Of a stretch of DNA of 56,500 bases, positions 43,906 through 55,018 are shown piece by piece. The stretch's first letter is position 1. Each line of letters begins with the position of its first letter. The notes below the pieces were generated by a model. That model searched no databases. It was not told the origin of the DNA and was given only the letters and a program-made list of their open reading frames with translations. A program made the translations under genes and the position numbers. Origin of the DNA: Symbiodinium natans (Eukaryota; Sar; Dinophyceae; Suessiales; Symbiodiniaceae); the NCBI GenBank assembly GCA_905221605.1, contig CAJNDS010000780.1, positions 126,001-182,500 of the forward strand, given 5' to 3'.

Positions 43906-44930
43906 TAGTGCTGGTTTTTGGAGGTCTTCTCCTGGTAAAACCACCTTTTTCTCGACAAAGATGGTTATTCGAAGGATTGTTGCTCAAAACCATCTTTTCT
44001 CGGGAAAAAGATGGTTTCGAACCCAAAAACCATCTTTTTCTCGAGAAAACCAAAAAACCAAAAAATCAAAAACAAAAAAAAAAATCTTTTCCAAAACTAT
44101 GGGGCTGGGGCCTCCAAAAGATGTTTTTTTTGGTTTTTTGGTTTTCTCGAGAAAAAGATGGTTTTTTTGGATCGAAACTATCTTTTTCTCGAGAAAAAGA
44201 TGGTTTTTGGAGGTCTTCCCCTGGTAAAACCACCTTTTTCTCGAGAAAAAGATGGTTTTTCGAAGGATGGTTGCTCAAAACCATCTTTTTCTCGAGAAAA
44301 AGATGGTTTCGAACCAAAAAACCATCTTTTTCTCGAGAAAACCAAAAAAAACAAAAAAAAAAAAAATAGCCATCTTTTCCAAAACTATGGGGCTGGGGCC
44401 TCCAAAAGATGGTTTTTTTTGGTTTTTTTGGTTTTTTTGGTTTTCTCGAGAAAAAAGATGGTTTTTTTTGTTGGAAACCATCTTTTTCTCGAGAAAAAGA
44501 TGGTTTTGAGCAACCATCCTTTTTCTCGAGAAAAAGATTGTTTTACCAGGGGAAGACCGCCAAAATCTTTTTCTCGAGAAAACCAAAAAAACCAAAAAAA
44601 CCAAAAAAAACCATCTTTTGGAGGCCCCAGCCCCATAGTTTAGATTGTTTTTTTTTGTTTTTTTGGTTTTCTCGAGAAAAAGATGGTTTTTTGGTTCGAA
44701 ACCATCTTTTTCTCGAGAAAAAGATGGTTTTGAGCAACCATCCTTCGAAAAACCATCTTTTTCTCGAGAAAAAGATGGTTTTACCAGGAGAAGACCTCCA
44801 AAAACCATCTTTTTCTCGAGAAAAAGATGGTTTCGATCCAAAAAAACCATCTTTTTCTCGAGAAAACCAAAAAAACCATCTTTTGGAGGCCCCAGCCCCA
44901 TAGTTTTGGAAAAGATGGTTTTTTTGGATT
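43905..44930. repeat. ~1-kb foldback repeat built on CTTTTTCTCGAGAAAAAG
   Basis: Dozens of copies of an 18-bp perfect palindrome centred on CTCGAG alternate with GGTTTTTT/AACCAAAA runs. Larger units are mirrored: AACTATGGGGCTGGGGCC at ~44094 and ~44381 on the plus strand reappears inverted at ~44620 and ~44885, so the block folds on itself with a centre near 44.5 kb. Open frames here are repeat artefacts. Confidence 0.9.
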
Positions 44931-45338
44931 TTTTGGTTTTTTGGTTTTTGTTAGTTTCTTGTTTTGTTGTTTTTCCCTTGATCTGGCTAGGACTCGGCTG
45001 CCACCCGCGGTGGGTCCATTGGGGGGGGGGGTGAGCATATATATATATATATATATATATTATCGCTGCAATTCACGATAGACTAGATATTCTGTGTCTC
45101 GGACAGTCCACATCTTGTAGTGCTTGAATGCAGTCATGTGGGAGGCGGCCTGGCTACCTCAAACGATGACCATGAATACCTGCACTGGCCAGGCCCGCTG
45201 CAATGCAGCACGGCTCGGGTTGCAGTTGGCAGGCTCGAAACCACAGCTAGAGGCCCAAGCGCGCAGCCCTTGCTGCACATAGGCCAATGGTCTGTGGAGT
45301 CGGGGAGGTCATAAGGTCATGCTGAGGATTCATGTCTC

Positions 45339-46577
45339 CTACTCATCCGGAATTATCACGTTGCCATCATCGGCTGGCACCTCGAGGTCTTCTTCCAGAC
45401 TACCTGAATGGAATGAATGAACGTGCTCGTCAATCCCCGAGTGGACGTTCTGGTGCTCGCCATTGCTAATTCGCTCCAGCCACTCGTTCGGGTGCCAGTC
45501 CTTGAAGGCCTTTTGGCAAGCAGCTCCCACGTTCATACACCGCGCTGTCACGGCAAAGGCGCCCGCGGGGACCCCGGCACAGGCTTGTAAACATCGTGTG
45601 CTCGGATTGCTGTCCCCTACCACCCGAACACATTGGTTTGCCGCAAGGGCAAAGACACGAGTGAAGGCGCTGACCAGAAGCAAGATTCCAAGGATGTCGA
45701 TCGCACACACACGTGGCTGCCTTTTGCTTTCTCGGGGTGTGCAGTGGATACTGGAATCTGCAAGAAGGATCCCCAGCTTCATAACCTGTGTAAGCCCCAG
45801 TTGAAGGAAGGAAAAGCAGAGTGACGTTGCCTTATACACAGTCTTGGGGGGAACAGCCGGCGGGGCCGGGAGCAGCTCAACCTGCCCCCCATGATTCCTA
45901 ATAAACTTCTGTGCATTGCGTATAGCTTTGTCTTTCGCCCGATTTGCTCTGGCCAGCGTTGTGTTTATCTTGTCTTCAATTGGGACGTTCTCAAGCCTGA
46001 CGCAGTTGATGTCCACAGCAAGGATGGACTGCAGAAGTATGGCCGTCCCGCCGATTAAGGCTACAACGTTGGTCCCACAGTTCGCAGGGACATTGAGCGC
46101 CCCGGTGCAAGAAGACACTGATGCCGTGATCAAGCCTGTGAGGAGATTCGCATTTACAATTATGACAAGAATGGTGCTGGCGCAGAGCTCTCTTTCAAGC
46201 GCCGAGATCTTCTCTGTTGGTATGCCTTCGAAGTTACAGTCGCCTGTAACTCGGTCGATAGCATTGGACAGATTGATTACCCGGCTGACCATTTGATCGA
46301 TGTCGATGAGGCAGAGAACACGATTCGTCTCAGGACTAACGTGCCCAAGGCTAACCAGAGGAAGGTCTGCTGCCTGGGTTACCATCACTGGCCTGAGGCT
46401 CCTGTCCCTGACGAGCAAGCTCGTGATGAAGCCTGCAACAATAACCATGAACAAAGCTGCCCATCGCCAGGAGCACGTCCGCCTTACCTCGGAAGGCCTC
46501 TCCACGAGACAGACAGAGTCATCCGGGGAGACGAGGCTAGTGCATTGATGGTTCGGGCCATCGCAATCGTCGCACAT
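45339..46577 (-). CDS. Cys-rich multi-pass membrane protein, unknown function
   Basis: An uninterrupted 412-residue frame with the first ATG at 46577; the frame is open upstream to 46649, where a CTGCAG acceptor-like site could mark a 5' exon. Membrane segments include AALFMVIVAGFITSLLV, STILVIIVNANLLTGLIT, VVALIGGTAILLQSILAV and VCAIDILGILLLVSAFTRV. Each later pair is bounded by Cys residues in a repeated layout (helix, C-x-GA, CG, helix, C), suggesting two or three duplicated modules. The C-terminus is acidic and His-rich. I recall similar Cys-bounded two-helix modules as common in dinoflagellate proteomes but cannot name a family. No introns are needed, unlike its neighbours. Confidence 0.6.
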   Translation of the reverse strand: MCDDCDGPNHQCTSLVSPDDSVCLVERPSEVRRTCSWRWAALFMVIVAGFITSLLVRDRSLRPVMVTQAADLPLVSLGHVSPETNRVLCLIDIDQMVSRVINLSNAIDRVTGDCNFEGIPTEKISALERELCASTILVIIVNANLLTGLITASVSSCTGALNVPANCGTNVVALIGGTAILLQSILAVDINCVRLENVPIEDKINTTLARANRAKDKAIRNAQKFIRNHGGQVELLPAPPAVPPKTVYKATSLCFSFLQLGLTQVMKLGILLADSSIHCTPRESKRQPRVCAIDILGILLLVSAFTRVFALAANQCVRVVGDSNPSTRCLQACAGVPAGAFAVTARCMNVGAACQKAFKDWHPNEWLERISNGEHQNVHSGIDEHVHSFHSGSLEEDLEVPADDGNVIIPDE

Positions 46578-46649
46578 GCCAGAGTATTCTCTGGATCCGA
46601 GTTCTGCAAAGATGCACTTACGATAGGTAGGACTGCAGCGGTTCTTCAA

Positions 46650-49400
46650 TGATGGCTAGCCTTCCTCATGCGTATGCCGGATTAGGGCCACAAGGCTCTG
46701 TGAGCTAAGTTGCCCGAGCGGCCTAGTACTGCCCCTGTTCTTATCACGTCATACCTGCTGACATGACTGAAGTTCCGCACCGGGACTGGAACGGCTGCAT
46801 TCAGAGCAGATTCGAGCGGTAGCGACGACGCATGACCAGCGTTGCTGCGTTTCGCAGGACGATGCGCATCGCCGGCCGCCTTTGCCGCTCTTTGAGAGGC
46901 GCAGCACCAGCAGTGAGTTGTCCTGAAGTCATAGTCGGCATCGGGCCACGGCGAGGTGAAGCTGGCCCAAGAAAGCTCAGTTGCTCTGGGAGGCGGGCGG
47001 AGTCTTCCAAAGGCTCTGCGCGGGTCACATCGAAGCCGTCCCTGCAGCTCACGCTCGGCTGCGAGGATGGAAACAGCTATGAAAAAGAAGGCGGCAGAGT
47101 CCACTTGCTTCACTGATGCCAAACATAGGAGTACAGCCCACTCATCTGAGGGAATGGGGCAGTGTTGAACTTTGCGCTCTGCTAACAAACTGTCTGAGTC
47201 CTTGCTGAAGCTGGGGGCATGGCAGATCGCTATATGAACCATCTAAGCCTGGCAGTCTGATGCAGGCTTGGAATCATCGTTGATCCGCGTTCATGTTAAG
47301 ATCCACACTCATCGCCGTTACCAGGACGGTGGCCTCAACGTAATGATGGCAGTGTCAGCCCTTGGGGCACTTTACTTGCCAGTTTCTGTGCCAGATATGC
47401 TGTCAGCGCTAGAGATGAGCCCCAGCTCTGCCCCGGAATCACGCCAGATCAACTCACGCTCCAAGGCGCACCTGTGAACGTGGACGACTGGCACTGGCAA
47501 ATCAAAATCCTCAAGAAAGCCTGCTGATCCTCAACTCGATCCTAGAAGGGGCTTGAACAAACCTTGCCCTGCGAGTGATATCATAGTAATATCTGTGCAT
47601 GTGTGTGTGTGTATGTGTCAATTCGCCTTGTGGTGTGTATCTGGTCCTAGTTGCTTTGTCGCTGAAACTAAGTTGAAGGCACTCCCCTTTCGAAGCACGT
47701 CTGTCAGGTCAATGGAAAGTTTCGAGGGGTCCTTCCGCGACCGCTCAAGCCTGACAGGTCGCAGAGGGTTTAGGGTTGACAGAGGCTTAGGTTTTTGGGC
47801 GATTCTCGCCACAATCTGCATCGTGATCGGGAGCCGGTGCCGCTTCAATCCCAGGAAAACCAGGTGGCTAAATCTCGGGAATTGCTTTCAATCGAGCGCG
47901 TGTGAGAGACCATCCATTGGAAAGGTAAGGACATGCCCTGCCTGGCAAATCCTGTGGAGGGCTGTTCAGGCCCACAGGGATCCTCGGCGTGCGCTTCGAT
48001 AGAGCTTCAAGCCACGAAAGCTGGAAGCTGCTCAGAGCCCGGGGCAGAGAACGCCGGACCCATCTCCACCTCGAGCGGAGATGTGGAACCTCAAGACAAG
48101 GTTGGCCGGAAAAAAAAACCGCACCTGCGATTTGTCAGTTGATCTGTTTCCGTGTCACAAAGGGGACCATCGTTTGGAAGAGTGACTATGTATTCTTCTT
48201 ATCATTCTGATCATTGCTATTCACTTTTCTTATCGCCATTTTCATCTTCGTCTTCTTGCTGTTCTTGTTCTCCCACGGCTAAGAGGTTCGGGCCTATACA
48301 CCTCTGCTCCCATGAATCTCGCCTGGGCGGTCTGAGCGGAGCGAGAAATCCGACAAACTGGAAGAGGTGCTCGAAGAGGAGCCCTTCGGCCGCGGCCTCT
48401 GCCTGAGTTTGCAACGTGTTGCGTGGCACTAAGAAATGCTGTTCAGCGGCTTTTCGGATGCACGCGGCATCTGAGACAACACACGAAGGCGTACCAGGAC
48501 TCCAGCATCACGTGGCTTGGAAAGCCAGCCTGCAACAAGGAGGCAAGCTGAGGTGAACAAATCGCAACAGACAAGTCAGTTTTGATAGCGGAAGTTGGTG
48601 AAGTCGGCAAACTCTGAAAGTTAATGAGAAGTTCCGGGCCTCTTTTCCCGGTCGATCCCGGTTGGTAGCATGGCCTCTAGCTGCTGCATATCGCGAAACG
48701 CCGCTCATCAAACCCATGAAACCAATGCGAAGGGCGTGCGCAATGACACGAGGCATTCGACTCATGGGTGCCCGTGTGTTCCTTGCAAGTTTACGTCTTC
48801 ATCTCAGCTTCTCAGGACACTCCGGGCAGATGTCCAGCACTGATAACTTCAGGTGTCCGTGGCCGTGACTCGGGTTGCCATAGACCAGTCAGTTTGTGCT
48901 TCTGAGCTTGCTAGCCGGTTTTTCTTCCTCGATGTGTTGCTGGCCGTTGCTCTGATGAGACATCCTCCACGTCGTCCTTCAATCAAACGCGTTCACAAAG
49001 AAAGGTGAGAAGAAAATGGGCCACTGACTGACCGCATCTAGCTTTTAGATGTTCATTCATGCTCGTGCTAGGTGGGCTAGGTTCGGTCTGAGGATGCACA
49101 ACGTCTGGCCCTCCGTTACTTCTGAAGGCGGCGAAAAAACAAGCTTGTCATTGCTTATCAGGGTGGTGTAACACCTTAACCCGGCACTAGCCCAAGCGCC
49201 AACGTGAGGAAAAAAACCCGCGACAGCGTACAAGGGAACAAGGCCAGGTGTGCACACCGGGCTTTTGACCCAAACGGAGGCGGAAGGAGGAAGAGAGGGA
49301 CACCGCAGCACACTGGGGCAGGAGGTGAAGCTGTCGGAGCAGCTCGTCCAGGGCCTGGAGGGCAAAAGGCCTCAAGCGGCAGGAGCTGTGTGCCTTGTGC
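46650..49400. other. No firm gene
   Basis: A 186-codon minus frame (47242-46682) is a possible 5' exon of the preceding membrane protein, unproven. A minus segment at 48420-48217 (GLLFEHLFQFVGFLAPLR then an acidic tail) could be a terminal exon. I see nothing else. Confidence 0.35.
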
Positions 49401-49434
49401 GTAGCACTGCCCTTCAGTGGCATGGCGCGAGCGC

Positions 49435-50132
49435 TTATGGATCTCGTACGTGGCCTTTCCCATCTTGACAGCGCTGCTTTTGAAGCAGCGATCCAGATTC
49501 GATCAAGCGAGCGCTGCAAGCAAGGCTCCCAGTCACAAGCAACATAATCAGGACTGTACAGCAGGATGTACTGACATGCAATCGCATAGAAGCAGCTGCG
49601 TTTTCACTGCGTGGTTGCACCTCTATGTCTCGAGCGACATAGAGGCGCTCCTGTCTTCCCGTCCGGTTAGGTGCGGCTGAAACCACTGCCTCGTGGAGCC
49701 TTTTAACAATTCCACCTGCCTGAAGTGTGGCAAACCTTTTCATGAGGGAACTTTGGAAAATTGTATCTCGCAGCTGTGCATGCCTTGCGATGCCATGCGA
49801 TGCCTTTCTAGGTTTGTAGGGCTTAAACCTCAAAGGCCCACAACCAGGCTGGCGCTTCAAATGTCTGGGTGACCGTGCGCTGAAGGCAGGAGACTGCGGC
49901 GTCTGAGGCGGCGTCGAGCTGGCCAGGCCGACATGATCAGAACTTGCTCACGAATCTCATGAAAACACTCCCCGAACAGGCTTCCAAACCTTCTGCCCTT
50001 CGGCATGAACGATCCCCATAAAACCCACCCTGCAGTACAGCGTCGAGCTATGTCCCACAGAGTGTCGAGCTCCTGAGCAGGGCCCGCCCATGGTATTGGC
50101 AGCGCCCAGCTGAGGAAAAGGAGTCTCAGCAT
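49435..50132 (-). CDS. Possible secreted-protein gene, 5' part
   Basis: An ATG at 50132 starts a signal-like peptide (MLRLLFLSWALPIPWAG) followed by QELDTLWDIARRC and RFGSLFGECFHEIREQ, open to 49857. A second open segment in another frame (49760-49600; LMKRFATLQAGGIVKRLHE) is protein-like and may be the next exon. Splice sites are not assigned and no family is recognised. Confidence 0.35.
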
Positions 50133-51059
50133 GTGGCCTCAGTGGTCTGAGCGTTCAGGGGCCTTGTTTCCTACGACACCACCAGTCTGTCCCTTGTACT
50201 GGGGCCAGAACCACAGAAGCCATCTCTGTGCATGTCACGCGTGTGTTGGAGGTTTGGGCCGGTGGGCACGTGCTACCAGAGCAGCTCAGACACGTTCAGG
50301 CGATATTCTATAGACTTGGGTTGTTCTGGGCATCTGCAAACACTGCGCCAAACACACACGGGCTGATATCCAGCAACTCTTCAGCGCTTCAGATTTCGAT
50401 GATTTCAGGTTGAAGGTCAAAAGTGGATGTTTCGAGAAGAAGCCAGCTGCTAGGGGTTGAGCAGCGGCTGCGGCGGATCGCGATTGCTCCCTGGTTCCCT
50501 CTACTTTGCTGATACACAGCCTAGGGAGCTCTGCCGATGCAGCTGCATGGTTCCGGGAACGGCACCCCTGCACCACTAGCAGGGCACAGCGTCGACACCT
50601 GGCAGAACATCCAGAGAACTGAGCTGCTGGGGGTTTTGGGCTGGGGCAACTGTGCACTAAATCGTTGCAGAACCTCTGTCAGCCACTGCTGTCAACGTCA
50701 TCCCTATCCGCCCTATCCCCTATCCTTCTGGCAGTCTTCAGTCAACGCAAACTTCCAGAAGCACTCAAGCTGCCGTCCTCGGAAGCGGCGAACAGCCATA
50801 GGCATCGGACTTAGGCCGCACAATGTCCAAGCCGTCCACCTCTCGGCTCCATCACTAAGCCTAGTTTATTAACATAAGCCCGAGTCAAGAAACGATCAAC
50901 CCCAAGTAATCCGAAGCCCTAAACCCTAAACCCCCTAAAACTTGCAAAACCACAGTTACACAGTTACTAGACTTCAATGCTTGGCACTGGGATCCCCAGC
51001 AGAGACGGGAGCAGACCAAGCCGCGTAAAGCGCTGGCAGGTTCCTGGAGGCTTCAACAC

Positions 51060-51365
51060 ATTTGTAATGTGTCTTCTTATACTATACTATATCGCATTGC
51101 AGTGCACTCGATTATAGGTCAGACACGACATGATAGCATGTATACATACATATAGGAGCAACATGTATGACAGTATGAGTGTTTGCGTATGCATGTAGGC
51201 ATGTCTCTGTCTGCCTGCATGCACGTAGACTTCTATGTTGCATCTTCTTATACTACATTGCATCAGGCTATACTGTTTCATATTGTAGTACACAATTCTA
51301 TACTATATGACATGTATTTCTGTGCTAATATATATATATATATATATAATGTATATTCCTATACA
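51060..51365. repeat. AT-rich TATAC / TA repeat region
   Basis: Scattered TATACTA motifs and a TA run (~51327-51350). Upstream, 50.2-51.0 kb shows only a short telomere-like CCCTAAA patch near 50920. Downstream, 51.4-52.85 kb holds a 232-codon minus frame (52330-51632) with no recognisable content. Confidence 0.7.
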
Positions 51366-52899
51366 CATAATAAGAACCTGGTAGCAGCACAACACCATAT
51401 CAAAAAGACCAGTACATTCAATGGATAGAGCCTATTGGTTTAAACGTAATCCCTAAACACATAACAGCAGTTGCAACCTGGAAAAGCATACGCCCAGATC
51501 CTACCGAAACAGCATGGTCGCAGGAATTTGTAGTCGCGCATCCGGAAGCAGATGTTCAACAACCACGGCTTCGAAGTCACGCATCTTGAATATTGATTCA
51601 GTCTCCAAATTGTGCGCTTCGCCAAGAATTGTCATGCGAACCGGTTCAGAATGCGACACGCGAGCATGGCAAGCCTTCCCTGTTTGTTGTGTCGTTGGGC
51701 TTCTGGGATCATGTGCGAGTCGGATGGCACGACCGCCCGTTTGTGATCAACTGAGCTGGGACAATCGCCGCCGCGCACTCGATGCAATAAGGTCCTGCTG
51801 TAGCCACTGGCCTTCGACTCTAGTTGAAGTACTGCCCCAACCTGAGCCACCACCAACAACGAAAGCTGATCGTTAATATTGAAGTCAAGAAGACACAATC
51901 GATCACGTCTGCACTTTGAGTGTGCAGCCGGGCGAGCAGCGTTGGCTATGCAGGGCACGAGCAAGGCCTTGTTCTCACCAAGGCGCACAAGACAAATCGA
52001 GTTTAGAGTCCTGGCACTCACGATGGCCAGTGCTTGCTGGCGCAGCTGTACCACTAGGAGGCATGCATTAGCAGTCATGTTTTGCACGCATGCTCTGAGG
52101 ATAGGCATGTTAGAGCAGCAGAGCTCGCACAACACATCATGGCACCAGCTGGACACACCAGCAACCTTCATTTGACGGAACGACTCTCTCCACCTGCCAG
52201 GCCGTTGCGTGCAACTTCGCAACTTCTTTGGCGTGGTTTGCTTTGGAGCATTCTCTTGGCTGCCACAGCTCTGCAACTCACACTGGCGACGGTCTCTTTC
52301 TCGAGCCGTGTCACCTCCACAGCCGTACATTGGTTTATCACCAGGCCCCCTGCACTGAGCCCCTGTCTTGGAGCGATGCAGTCACGGAATGCACACTTCC
52401 CGAAACGATACGACAGGTTACGAGCCAGCAGTCCCGAAGGGTTATGTGGTTAGGCTCGTCTGGGACTGGCAGTAAAAACGTCACGGACGCACTAGTGAGC
52501 AGCAAAGTAGTCTAAGCCCAAAGCCAAAACGAAGAGCGTGCTTCCACGCATCATCAAGCCTGCACGAGACAGCTGCGGCAGTGAGCGAAGGCTCACCTCT
52601 CTTTGCTTCATGAAGTTCTTATGAAAGTGCAGCAGCACCCCAGGGTCGCCTTTGCCCGGCCCACTCCGGTGAGCAGTGGCTTCGGGGCGATGGGTCTAAA
52701 CGGCGGGCAGCACATAATCCATGCCTTCCTGGAATGCACAGGAACCTTGCGGCGATGGGCTTCTCACTGGTTTTGGGTATGGTTACTTGAGTAAGCCAAG
52801 GTAAGCTAGCCCATCGTGAAACTGCCCATGAGTGGCCCCTTTTACCAACTCTCTCGAAGAAGCGACGTCCCTCTGCCATGCTTTGATGCTGCGGCTCTC

Positions 52900-53690
52900 T
52901 TTGGCTCGCCGAATCACCTGGAGGCTCTTCTTGCTGCGGCCTGCAGAAATTGGCTGTGTGTGCCCTGACTCAAGACTCTACACAGAGCCGACTGCCAAAA
53001 ACTCTGCCGGCATCGACCTGCAGCGATCTGTTTGGAAAGGACCTCATCATCGACTTCGAGACTTCGAGACCGTCCGAGATATGTTGCACCCTGCTCCAGG
53101 CCCGCGGCGCGCTTCAAAGTCTCTCAACGTTCGGGCCGGCCATCCAAAGCCTGGGAACGGGCAGATCGGAGCACCGTAGGCACATCGTGCCTCTGGGCTT
53201 CGCGTTCTGGGACTCTCGGACCCTTGCAGAAACCCCTCCATTCTATGTTGAAGGGGGCCTTGAGGCTTTAGGCCCTGGGCTTTTGTCCATACAGGGCAAG
53301 AGTCGAAGCTACATGTCTTACGGCAGAAGAGAATGTGACAAGGGTGTGTACTGGGCCCAAAGCCATGTCGTCCGCCAGTGTCCGAGCATCTGATAGACGG
53401 ACCTCAAGCTCCTCGCAAGATGCTTTGCAACATCACCTCCCGCCCATGCCCCCGCCAGAAACAGCCAAGACCCGCCTCTTCCATCCCCGACACCATCTCT
53501 TCGATCACAGTCTGCAGGACGAGAAGCACTCTTGGTAGGGAATCATCGGGTTGATAGGGTCACATGGGGAAACTGAACCCAAGCGCTCATGCAGACTGAC
53601 GTCAGTACGAAGGCCGACATGGGCCTGGAAGTTGTAAATGTCGCCGATGGGACTCCAGAGATCGTACAGAACCAAGAAGGTTAATGTCAA
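52900..53690 (-). CDS. Possible multi-exon gene, function unknown
   Basis: Successive minus-strand segments look protein-like: SPIGDIYNFQAHVGLRTDVS (~53650-53590), LQTVIEEMVSGMEEAG (~53520-53470) and LEVRLSDARTLADDMALG (~53415-53360). They are in different frames with plausible short gaps, as for the well-supported genes here. No family is recognised. Confidence 0.3.
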
Positions 53691-54088
53691 GGCCTGAGTC
53701 TTTTGGGAGTTTTGGAAGTTCTTGGGGGCTTCTTTAACTCGAGGACTCCAGGATTGTCAAGTCTTGGCGCGCTGCGCTTGCCATCAGTCCGAAGAGAATG
53801 GCCTGCAACCCAAGAACTTTGATGCAAAGTGAGGTATGGAAACCAAACCCAATGTGCCCTCAAGCGTTAGCCTCTGAATTCTACATCCCCATGCTTCCGC
53901 TCCCCATGCTTCAGAAGGCATTCTTTGTGGTCTGGCTGCAACATTTTGGATTTGTGGGAGGACACGCGGCTCCGAAAAACCTTCTTCTGAAGGAGAGTGC
54001 CGAAAACGTCGAAAAGTGCATCTTTGTGTGCAGTGGGGTGTGACACAACTCCAAGTCTTGGAGCCACGTACAGCCATAACCCATGGTC

Positions 54089-54973
54089 CTAAGCTTTCCC
54101 TTGCAACAGCTCCAGCGCATTGTCGCCCACGACGAGAAGCGCCACGAGTGCTGCCAAGGCAGGGACAAAGGGCCCCCCAGGCACCAGGGGCCCTCGAACA
54201 TATCCCCCCAAGAACTGAGGGACCTTCCACAGGGACAGGGATCAATGTTACATGTCCACCTTCTTCGGGCACTTATTGTTCGTTCCTGTTTCTTCATGTC
54301 CTTGGCAACCGGCAAAAAAACAGTCCTATCCAAGGAGGACAAAAAGTACACCAGATATCAGAATCAGGTTGCTCGCGTGAGCACCGGGGACTCCTTGGAT
54401 CGCTTCACCAGCACCATCCAGGCAGGCAGCAGCCCAAAGAGCGTGGAGACGCCGAATGCCCCGGCCTTGTCAAGAGCCTCACGACATGAACACATGTTAC
54501 CCCCCCAAGCCTTCTTGCAAGTGCCCTTCTTGCTATTCCTCTGGTCGCCCCAAATTAATGCAATCCCAGTTGACACACAATCGAACACTGCCGACATTCA
54601 TTGAATTTCGTCTGAAGGTGCACTCTGCTCGCATTTTGTTCGTTGAAATTTCGCCCTGCCCCGGCGTTGGCTCGCAGAGACATGGCAATATCGGAGAATG
54701 CTGAGGGCCAAAGAAAGTGTTGAGAGACATGGCTGCACCACATGCTGTGGAGCAAGATTCAGACCACGAGGTCCCTGACATCTATGTATTCCCATCCAGG
54801 ACTCCAACAACTGCTGCACTTTGAACGACATGATGATACCTCCACGACATGACTCACTCTACGAACCTATTTAGGACTCTATGTGGCCAAAAAGAGGGAA
54901 CCGAAAGAGAGAGAGAGAGAGAGATGTAGAGAGCGCGTGAGTGAGTGAGTGAGTGAGTGAGTGAGTGAGTGAG

Positions 54974-55018
<45 letters not shown>

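Larger units (their letters stand above)
42381..45036. mobile_element. 2.65-kb composite element with terminal inverted repeats
   Basis: The left end (42381-42412) reads GGTCACCCCCCCCCATTGG then ACCCACCGCAGG. The reverse complement of the right end (45004-45036) reads GCTCACCCCCCCCCCCAATG then GACCCACCGCGGG. Each end directly abuts a TA microsatellite (42371-42380 and 45037-45062). The interior has no coding sequence but two satellite blocks. Matching inverted ends plus TA flanks suggest a non-autonomous DNA element inserted into TA, or a repeat-driven rearrangement. Confidence 0.6.

Noticed and set aside
43908-45034. Phe/Lys-rich frames of up to 210 codons on both strands
   Set aside because: They are products of the foldback repeat; both strands read alike because the block is palindromic.
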